From positions 1 through 44,986 of the forward strand of contig CAZEQL010000006.1 of NCBI GenBank assembly GCA_964514415.1: DNA of 44,986 nucleotides, in the 5' to 3' direction. The notes below the pieces were generated by a model. The model did no database searches. It was given only the letters and a program-made list of their open reading frames with translations, and was not told the origin of the DNA. The DNA comes from CAZEQL01 sp964514415 (lineage in GTDB: Bacteria; Chloroflexota; Dehalococcoidia; GIF9; AB-539-J10). Made by a program: the position numbers and the translations under genes. Shown piece by piece: positions 39,537 to 44,986 of the stretch (position 1 is its first letter; the number at the start of each line of letters is the position of its first letter).

Positions 39537-41101
39537 GGTGCACCTGCTACAATTGCATTCACATATGTTGCCTGGTTTATTAGAGCATCTGTAGCCGGGC
39601 TAACTATGTGATTTACGATTAAGCCAGGAAACAAGCTAAAGAAAATAGTAGCTGCAACCAAGATGCCCATGCCGAGGATCATTGATTTGGGGACTTCTTT
39701 TACATTCTTATATTCAGGTAGCTGCGGTCCCATAAATGCTGACTGGAAGGCTTTAGTAAAGGAAGCCAGGGTTATAATCGAAACCAGCATAGCTATTATG
39801 GATAGAATGGGATTAAATTTATAAACAGCTGTATAAATTAACCATTTTGATGCAAATCCACTAAAGGGAGGAATGCCGGAAATGGCCAAAGCCCCAATTA
39901 TGAAAGCTATAGAGGTGAATTTCATATTATGACCTAAACCGCTCATTTTGTTGAGGTCTCTGGTGCCCAAGCGGTAGACTAAAGCTTCAGCAGTTAGAAA
40001 TAAAAGCCCCTTATACCAAGCGTTGTTGATAATGTGAAAAATACCTCCGTTTATAGCCTCTCTTCCGTAGCTAGCTAAAGCTTCTGGGTTACCCAAAACA
40101 GCAAGACCGACCCCCACTCCAAGCAACATATATCCACTCTGAGAAATAGCATGATATGCCATCAATCTCTTGATATCTGTTTGAAGGACGGCCATCGTAA
40201 CTCCAACAAACATGCTTAATACACCAATAATTATCACTATCCAGCCTACTGTCATCTGGTTCAAAGTAATTCCATAAAGGGTGAAACATGTTCGGTATAG
40301 AGCATACATACAGGCTTGGCTTGCCACGTATATCATAGGAGTTATGCCTGCGGGGGCGACGGCATAGGTATCAGGGGCCCACATATGTAGCGGCACACCT
40401 GCTAACTTTATAGTAAATCCTATCATCAGTAAGGCTAAAGCTACCTTGCTTACCATGGTATATTGCATCACATTGGCAAGAGCACCTATATTGAGCAGGT
40501 TATACTGAGCATAAAGCAAGCCTACAGCAAATAGTATGGTTAGTGCCCCGACCGCAGATATAACTATATATTTAAATCCACCCTCTAATGCATCGGCAGA
40601 CCTAGTTCTAAAGGCTGCCAATGCTGCTCCAGAAATGGAAAGTATTTCTATGAAGATGAACATGTTGAATAGATCCCCGGTAAATTCCAGTCCAAGCATA
40701 CCCACCACTAGAAGTAGAAGGAGCGTATAGAACTTATCCTGCCCTGCTTCATCTTTCATAAATTGAAGAGAATATATAGTTGCAGCTAAGGAAACAGTGG
40801 CTGATATTATGCCCATAAATATGGACATGCCATCTACCTCCAGGATTATCCGTACCGGGACCATATAACCGCCGGGAATAGTGAGGTCGGGTAAAGAGGC
40901 TCCGAGCGTATAGACGTGTAATCCGTTGGCGTAGATATCCCTTGCTAAAAGTAAGACTAAGAATTCTACGAAAACCAGAACGCCGACTACGAATATGTTC
41001 CTGGCCTTCCCACTCGCCCTACTTATTAAAGGAGTTAAAAATGCTCCTAATAAAGGTATTGCTATTATCAATATAGGTGAGTGAGTTATTAGGATATCCA
41101 A
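39533..41101 (-). CDS. Antiporter subunit MnhD/MbhH (NuoN/M-like)
   Basis: A 522-residue protein with about 14 helices. The key Glu in helix 5 (NMFIFIEILSISGAALAAF, Glu 152) and the Lys in helix 7 (GFTIKLAGVPLHMWAPDTY, Lys 232) are present, as are HAISQSGYM and HIINNAWYKGLLFL. It is the main ion-moving subunit. Only one such gene serves the two redox sets. Its stop is followed by the MbhI-like gene. Confidence 0.95.
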   Translation of the reverse strand: MDILITHSPILIIAIPLLGAFLTPLISRASGKARNIFVVGVLVFVEFLVLLLARDIYANGLHVYTLGASLPDLTIPGGYMVPVRIILEVDGMSIFMGIISATVSLAATIYSLQFMKDEAGQDKFYTLLLLLVVGMLGLEFTGDLFNMFIFIEILSISGAALAAFRTRSADALEGGFKYIVISAVGALTILFAVGLLYAQYNLLNIGALANVMQYTMVSKVALALLMIGFTIKLAGVPLHMWAPDTYAVAPAGITPMIYVASQACMYALYRTCFTLYGITLNQMTVGWIVIIIGVLSMFVGVTMAVLQTDIKRLMAYHAISQSGYMLLGVGVGLAVLGNPEALASYGREAINGGIFHIINNAWYKGLLFLTAEALVYRLGTRDLNKMSGLGHNMKFTSIAFIIGALAISGIPPFSGFASKWLIYTAVYKFNPILSIIAMLVSIITLASFTKAFQSAFMGPQLPEYKNVKEVPKSMILGMGILVAATIFFSLFPGLIVNHIVSPATDALINQATYVNAIVAGAP

Positions 41102-41105
41102 ATTG

Positions 41106-41462
41106 TCATCCTTTCATTTTTCTAAACTTCTCTGAATCCAGAGTCTTGGTATGCCGATAAATGTGTACTATCATGGAAAGCATCAAGGCTAAAATTGAAA
41201 CACCAATGACGATGCTGGTTAGCGTCAAAGCTTGAGGGATGGGCAAAACCATGACTCCCTCAGGAGCATTGGTGTAAATAGGTGCAATGCCTGCTTCCCT
41301 ATATCCCAAAGTGACCAAGAACAAGTTAACACCGGCTTCCAGTATTGCAATACCCATTACAAGTTTTATTAAATTCCTTTTAGATATAATGATGTATAGA
41401 GCGATGCCAATAAGCGCTGCTACTGCCAGAAAGGGAATGTTAAAGGGAATACTTTGAGTCAT
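41106..41462 (-). CDS. Antiporter subunit MnhC/MbhG (NuoK-like)
   Basis: A 118-residue NuoK-like protein with three helices; start at ATG 41462, which overlaps the MnhB stop (ATGA). KLVMGIAILEAGVNLFLVTLGY and the second-half Gln-Ala-Leu-Thr-Leu-Thr-Ser-Ile-Val-Ile motif (PQALTLTSIVIGVS) are characteristic. Confidence 0.92.
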   Translation of the reverse strand: MTQSIPFNIPFLAVAALIGIALYIIISKRNLIKLVMGIAILEAGVNLFLVTLGYREAGIAPIYTNAPEGVMVLPIPQALTLTSIVIGVSILALMLSMIVHIYRHTKTLDSEKFRKMKG

Positions 41463-41920
41463 TCTTCTAATCCTATTCCGCTGGATGCTAAGGCCATAAC
41501 TAGGATGATTGCAGACAACCCAGCCATAACTTTTAATCCTACGCTTATATTCATAAAGGGAATTACGCCTCCAGTCCATATATCTCCAGGATTAGGGCCG
41601 AAGGGAGGGATATGGCCAAAGAGGGCAGAGCCAACAAGGAAATTATAGAAAAACACAGTAGCTAAGCCTGCAAATGCTAAGCCAATGAATATTAATGCTC
41701 CACCGCTTTCCAGGATGGAAAGATGGTACACCTTTAATCTTTTTTGAACGTTGGAAGAGCCAAAAGCAACAATGATTATGGCTATGCCAGATGCAATTAT
41801 AGCACCTCCTTGAAATCCACCGCCTGGTGTTACATGTCCATGCATGATGATATATAAACCAAAGATGAAGATAAATAGAAAGAGAATGTTGGATATAGTG
41901 CGCACAATTTTAGACATCAT
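41459..41920 (-). CDS. Antiporter subunit MnhB/MbhF
   Basis: A 153-residue protein with four helices. FIFGLYIIMHGHVTPGGGFQ and GGAIIASG are the MnhB signature. Part of the Mrp-like module. Confidence 0.93.
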   Translation of the reverse strand: MMSKIVRTISNILFLFIFIFGLYIIMHGHVTPGGGFQGGAIIASGIAIIIVAFGSSNVQKRLKVYHLSILESGGALIFIGLAFAGLATVFFYNFLVGSALFGHIPPFGPNPGDIWTGGVIPFMNISVGLKVMAGLSAIILVMALASSGIGLEE

Positions 41921-42205
41921 CTACATATTCCCCCCTTTCTTCTCTTTGGCTCTAAATAACATGATTACCCCAGTTACCGCGGCAAACAAAATAGTGGCCT
42001 CTCCCAAAGTATCAAAGCCTCTGTAATCAAAAAGAACGGCAGTTACCACATTATTTGTTCCAGTTTCACTTTGCGAATTTTGTATTATATAGTCGTCCAT
42101 TTGGGATGGAGGATGACCGAAGGGGTGAATAAGGAACGCTAAGGCCACTAAGAAGGCTATAACGATGCCTAAAGATATTGCTGAGGCTATCTTTCTCATG
42201 CTCAT
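41921..42205 (-). CDS. Antiporter subunit MbhE (MnhB N-terminal/MrpA C-terminal type)
   Basis: A 94-residue protein with two helices; VVTAVLFDYRGFDTLGEATILFAAVTGV is the conserved Mrp motif. It overlaps MbhD by four bases and abuts MnhB. Confidence 0.9.
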   Translation of the reverse strand: MSMRKIASAISLGIVIAFLVALAFLIHPFGHPPSQMDDYIIQNSQSETGTNNVVTAVLFDYRGFDTLGEATILFAAVTGVIMLFRAKEKKGGNM

Positions 42206-42447
42206 TCCATACGCTTTGTTGCTCTTATAGCAAGGATGATTATGGCTGTAGTAATAGTTGCTCCTATTGCAGCCTCGGCGATGGCAACATCGGGCGCTTG
42301 AAGTAGATAAAACTCCAGGGCTAAAAACAGGCTAAGAGCGGCTAAAGCTAAAGCTGCATAGATGAGGTCTTTGAATCTAGCTACGAATACTGCACATACC
42401 ACAATTAGTGTGGGTATAACTATGTGCAGGATACCTAACTCAATCAT
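42202..42447 (-). CDS. Antiporter subunit MbhD (DUF4040 type)
   Basis: An 81-residue protein with three helices from ATG 42447 (GGGGGAAA upstream). LQAPDVAIAEAAIGATITTAII is the DUF4040 signature found in MrpA C-terminal part and in MbhD. The start lies inside the MnhG stop region (8-base overlap); the frame is open further upstream, but that is within mnhG. Confidence 0.9.
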   Translation of the reverse strand: MIELGILHIVIPTLIVVCAVFVARFKDLIYAALALAALSLFLALEFYLLQAPDVAIAEAAIGATITTAIIILAIRATKRME

Positions 42448-42802
42448 TTTCCCCCTTATCGAGGTCGTCCACAACCGCCCTGGCGGGTTTGATTCCGCTC
42501 CTGTGCGCTGCTCTAGCGATGGCATGGGCACCGGTAGGGTTGGTTATCAAAACGCAAACTAAGGCAATAAATGTATGCAGAGTAAATACTGATTGGGGCG
42601 AGGAAATGCCCTCTATTATCCAAACATCAACCGATTGTATTATTACAGCCAAGCTTAAAAATATGAAGCCGAAGGTAGTGCATTTTGTTGATGCATGCAA
42701 TCTGGTATAAACATCGGGAAAGCGATGAAGCCCGATTGAGGCCATTAGATTGAAAAAGCATCCAATCCCTATAAATATATAGGTGATTATGTTTATAGCC
42801 AC
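42440..42802 (-). CDS. Antiporter subunit MnhG/MbhC
   Basis: A 120-residue protein with three helices, starting at GTG 42802 that overlaps the MnhF stop (TAGTG). ASIGLHRFPDVYTRLHASTKCTT is the MnhG signature. The polar C-terminus contains ARAAHRSGIKPARAVVDDL. Confidence 0.94.
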   Translation of the reverse strand: MAINIITYIFIGIGCFFNLMASIGLHRFPDVYTRLHASTKCTTFGFIFLSLAVIIQSVDVWIIEGISSPQSVFTLHTFIALVCVLITNPTGAHAIARAAHRSGIKPARAVVDDLDKGEND

Positions 42803-43053
42803 TAGAATTTCCCCTTTTCTATGTATTTGGCTATGAAGAGTGTGGTCCCAAAGGAAAGCAGGGAGTAGACAATAGCCACATCAATAAAGATAACTTCTTT
42901 AAATGCTGCTCCTAAAATAACCATAGAAGCTACAACCAGGGTATTTATGGTATCCAATCCTACTATTCGACTTGGAGCTTTAGGCCCCAAAATCACTCTT
43001 ACTAGGGCTATGATCATACACACACCCAGGAATATAGCCACGGGAAGCCACAT
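42802..43053 (-). CDS. Antiporter subunit MnhF/MbhB
   Basis: An 83-residue protein with three helices from ATG 43053; TAATG overlap with the MnhE stop. VRVILGPKAPSRIVGLDTIN is the MnhF signature. Confidence 0.93.
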   Translation of the reverse strand: MWLPVAIFLGVCMIIALVRVILGPKAPSRIVGLDTINTLVVASMVILGAAFKEVIFIDVAIVYSLLSFGTTLFIAKYIEKGKF

Positions 43054-43568
43054 TATCCTGCTACCCTCCTTGCCCAATCAGGGAATTTACCGCATATGTC
43101 TTTATAATCTCGGGGCATTTCCTCCAACGTTTTCTTCTTTACATTTATCCAGTGGACATAAAGGTCATTCGTTTCCTCATCTACTTCGACAGATAAAGTT
43201 CCTGGAGTTAAGGTTATGGAGTTGGCCAGCATAGTTAGGGACAAGTCATTCTTTAATCCGGGGGAAATTTTCACTATGCCTGGATTTATCCTTCCTGTTA
43301 TTATTCGGTAGGCAACGTCGACATTCGCCTTTGCCATTGCCCAAAAGAATGGTCCTAGATAAGCAAGGAACAGGAACCATCTCTTTGGGTTTAACATGCG
43401 AAGGCTTTTTGAGACAAACATGTTTTTAACTATTGCGCCCACTATTACAGCGAAAATAGCCCCAATAATTAGCTCTTCTTTACTCCATAGAAATAGGGGA
43501 CCAGAAGATGTGGTCAAAATTAAGTAAAGTAAGAAGGCAACAAACGCAGTTATAAAGAATCGTATCAT
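43053..43568 (-). CDS. Antiporter subunit MnhE/MbhA
   Basis: About 171 residues from ATG 43568; a TTG at 43604 is less likely. Four N-terminal helices are followed by the MnhE domain, with KANVDVAYRIITGRINPGIV, LANSITLTPGTLSVEV and DLYVHWINV. First gene of the 20-gene run, about 48 bases after the promoter start. Confidence 0.93.
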   Translation of the reverse strand: MIRFFITAFVAFLLYLILTTSSGPLFLWSKEELIIGAIFAVIVGAIVKNMFVSKSLRMLNPKRWFLFLAYLGPFFWAMAKANVDVAYRIITGRINPGIVKISPGLKNDLSLTMLANSITLTPGTLSVEVDEETNDLYVHWINVKKKTLEEMPRDYKDICGKFPDWARRVAG

Positions 43569-43623
43569 GATTACTTGCTCATAAATTAGACATTTGGGGG
43601 GCAAAGTTTTTAAAACGGTATAT

Positions 43624-43652
43624 ATAATAATATTTTGAGTTGCTTAGGTCAA
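43624..43652 (-). promoter_or_regulatory. Promoter of the 20-gene Mrp-Mbx-Mbh operon
   Basis: Minus strand: TTGACC (43647-43652), 17 bases, TATTAT (43624-43629). It lies between gre and mnhE, and gives a leader of about 48 bases. Confidence 0.65.
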
Positions 43653-43690
43653 TGTTTTCCGGGCGCTATTATGGATTTTGTGGAGGAGCG

Positions 43691-44530
43691 CTAACTTCGA
43701 GGGTTAATTTGGAGTTTGGATGGAGATGAGGTTCTCTTTTCACGATGTTGAATATCTACAATGCGGTAGTTGAAAATGCCTGCGGGTGCAGCGACCTCCA
43801 CTAACTGCTCCTTTTCTTTATCTAAAAGCACTTTGCCTAGGGGCGAGACAACAGAGAGTCTGCCCTTAGTTGGATTTGCCTCCCGAGGATCGACTAGGGC
43901 ATAAGTGGATTCTTTGCCTGATAATAGGTCATAAAGTATCACTGTATCGCCCATTTTTATCCTTGGTGCAACTTGGCTTTCACCCATAATTTTTGCCAAT
44001 TTCAAGGTGGACTCTAACTCTTCAATTCTTCCTTCTAAGCGGGCCTTTTGCTCTCTAGCTGCTTCTAAAGGAGCGTTTTCTCGGAAATCTTTGTCAGCTG
44101 CTGCTTTTCGTAACTCCTCAATAACATCAGAGCGGCGATTTTTTAGGCTAGCTAACTCTGCCTCCAATTTGGCATAGCCTTGCGCAGTTAAAATAGTTTG
44201 CCTTTGGGAACCTTGCATGGAAGCAACTAACTTTGAGGATGACTTCTTCGCACGAAGGTGGGGAGCTAGATTTACATTAGTGAACTCCTTTTTGCGGATA
44301 TAAGTAAGGAAAGACTTAATCGGTTTTGCTGCTGAGGGAGTAATTTGTTCAGCGTAACTGGCTACATCAGTAGGACCAAGCTCGTTTACCGTTCTACGTA
44401 AGCCAAGCCAACGGATAAACTTGTAGATTTCTACCTGTGTTTTTTCTCTATCCTGTGGCAGTAGACTTAACACAAAATTAGCAGCTAATTCAACTAATGT
44501 AGAATTGCTGCTGGAAGGATCTTTCACCAA
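43691..44530 (-). CDS. GreA/GreB-type factor with recombinase-like N-terminal domain
   Basis: A 279-residue fusion starting at GTG 44530. Residues about 10-95 resemble the N-terminal core-binding (SAM-like) domain of tyrosine recombinases: TQVEIYKFIRWLGLRRTVNEL, GPTDVASYAEQ, PIKSFLTYIRKKEF. Residues about 105-185 are the GreA coiled coil, with KDFRENAPLEAAREQ in place of GDLSENAEY, retaining the acidic tip residues. The C-terminal FKBP-like domain has KMGDTVILYDLLSGKESTYALV. It should bind the RNA polymerase secondary channel and rescue backtracked complexes. The N-domain may add DNA binding (inference). Confidence 0.85.
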   Translation of the reverse strand: MVKDPSSSNSTLVELAANFVLSLLPQDREKTQVEIYKFIRWLGLRRTVNELGPTDVASYAEQITPSAAKPIKSFLTYIRKKEFTNVNLAPHLRAKKSSSKLVASMQGSQRQTILTAQGYAKLEAELASLKNRRSDVIEELRKAAADKDFRENAPLEAAREQKARLEGRIEELESTLKLAKIMGESQVAPRIKMGDTVILYDLLSGKESTYALVDPREANPTKGRLSVVSPLGKVLLDKEKEQLVEVAAPAGIFNYRIVDIQHREKRTSSPSKLQINPRS

Positions 44531-44537
44531 TTAGAGA

Positions 44538-44566
44538 ATAATACGGTAAAAAATAGACAATGTCAA
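44538..44566 (-). promoter_or_regulatory. Strong promoter placing the start site at the gre GTG
   Basis: Minus strand: TTGACA (44561-44566), 17 bases, TATTAT (44538-44543). Transcription would start at 44530-44531, the first base of the GTG; there is no ribosome site, so the message is probably leaderless. Confidence 0.7.
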
Positions 44567-44986
44567 TTGGCTGTGCTTGTCACCATGATTAGTGACACTC
44601 TACTTCCTCCCATTGTCATTGTGAACAGTGAAGCTTCGAAGCAAACCCTAAGGTAGGATTGCCACATCTTCATATATCGGTCGGGGACAAGCCCCGACCC
44701 TACGACAAGGGAAATCCTAAGCACGAAATCCTAAATCCTAAACCCTAAACAATGCCAAAACACTAATGCCCAAAATTCAAAACAATATGATAATGTAGTT
44801 GCCCAATTTATTGGGCAACTGTGCCTGATGAATCAGGCAACTACAGCAGAGAACAGAAAGTGAGTTTTGGTATTTGAATTTGGAATTTAGAATTTGGATA
44901 TCAACAATCGTAGTGGCGGGGTTCATCCCCACCTTATGCTCGCTAGGAAGAATTGCCTGACATGTCACCCATCTATCTGAACTAGC
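44567..44986. repeat. Noncoding DNA rich in hairpin repeats
   Basis: No gene is supported. GGTCGGGG/CCCCGACC forms a hairpin at 44679-44699. A TCTAAA-like A/T block (AAATCCTAAATCCTAAACCC) follows at 44704-44770. At 44795-44844, AGTTGCCCAA/TTGGGCAACT and TGCCTGAT/ATCAGGCA are nested inside GTAGTTGCC/GGCAACTAC. At 44873-44905 TTTGAATTTGGAATTTAG continues the A/T repeats. Confidence 0.65.

Noticed and set aside
44679..44844. CRISPR-like repetition
   Set aside because: Hairpins differ from each other and there are no regular spacers.

Overview
The window looks like a chromosomal segment of an anaerobic bacterium, most likely a Chloroflexota lineage near Dehalococcoidia. That placement is inference from gene content: an aconitase/isocitrate dehydrogenase biosynthetic branch, a two-gene SUF system, ferredoxin-type group 4 hydrogenase genes and several dispersed hairpin repeats. 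There is no rRNA or other phylogenetic marker apart from the 3' end of an initiator tRNA at base 1.

Layout. 1-4711: tRNA-fMet end and terminator, then dodecin, glycerate 2-kinase, a TIGR04076 protein, small hypothetical genes, a Trm112-like zinc protein, queD and folK. 4908-11370 (+): a central-carbon operon with an acyl-CoA carboxyltransferase, an oxaloacetate-type carboxyltransferase fused to a biotin domain, split aconitase/isopropylmalate dehydratase subunits, and isocitrate dehydrogenase. Together these could make oxaloacetate and take citrate on to 2-oxoglutarate. 11570-13540 is decayed: an IS200/IS605 element whose tnpA has an in-frame stop, a response regulator truncated beside it, and a frameshifted hydrolase. 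13900-16908 (+): DUF4342 protein, methyltransferase, membrane protein, lipoprotein and a PrsW-like membrane protein. 16977-18884 (-): Nudix hydrolase, acetyltransferase and NAD kinase.

19185-24187 (-) is an arsenic/organoarsenical block: arsR, arsP-like permease, thioredoxin, DGC zinc protein, arsF-like, arsG-like, a chimeric arsR, arsM and a decayed acr3. Two near-identical 16-bp sites lie upstream of arsR and arsP. 24759-28371 holds a CCC1/VIT1-like protein, a tiny Cys protein with a paralogue at 18917-19117, and an Fe-S assembly block (Rrf2 regulator, NifU-like, FmdB-like, SufC, SufBD). The Rrf2 promoter carries a clear dyad. A thioredoxin-CcdA fusion and a three-repeat lipoprotein follow.

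31083-43568 is the most striking part. Twenty genes on the minus strand follow a strong promoter at 43624-43652. They encode one Mrp-type antiporter module (mnhE, F, G, mbhD, mbhE, mnhB, mnhC, mnhD) and then two successive complete Mbh-like redox/membrane-arm sets. The first set's large subunit has lost half of its [NiFe] cysteines and ends exactly where a hydrogenase would be proteolytically trimmed. The second set is a canonical [NiFe] hydrogenase with a C-terminal extension, and a maturation protease gene lies convergently next to it. This tandem of an Mbx/Mbs-like arm and a true hydrogenase arm behind one antiporter module is the best candidate for an unusual system here. The window ends with a recombinase-N-domain/GreA fusion gene that has a leaderless-type promoter, and with repeat-rich noncoding DNA.
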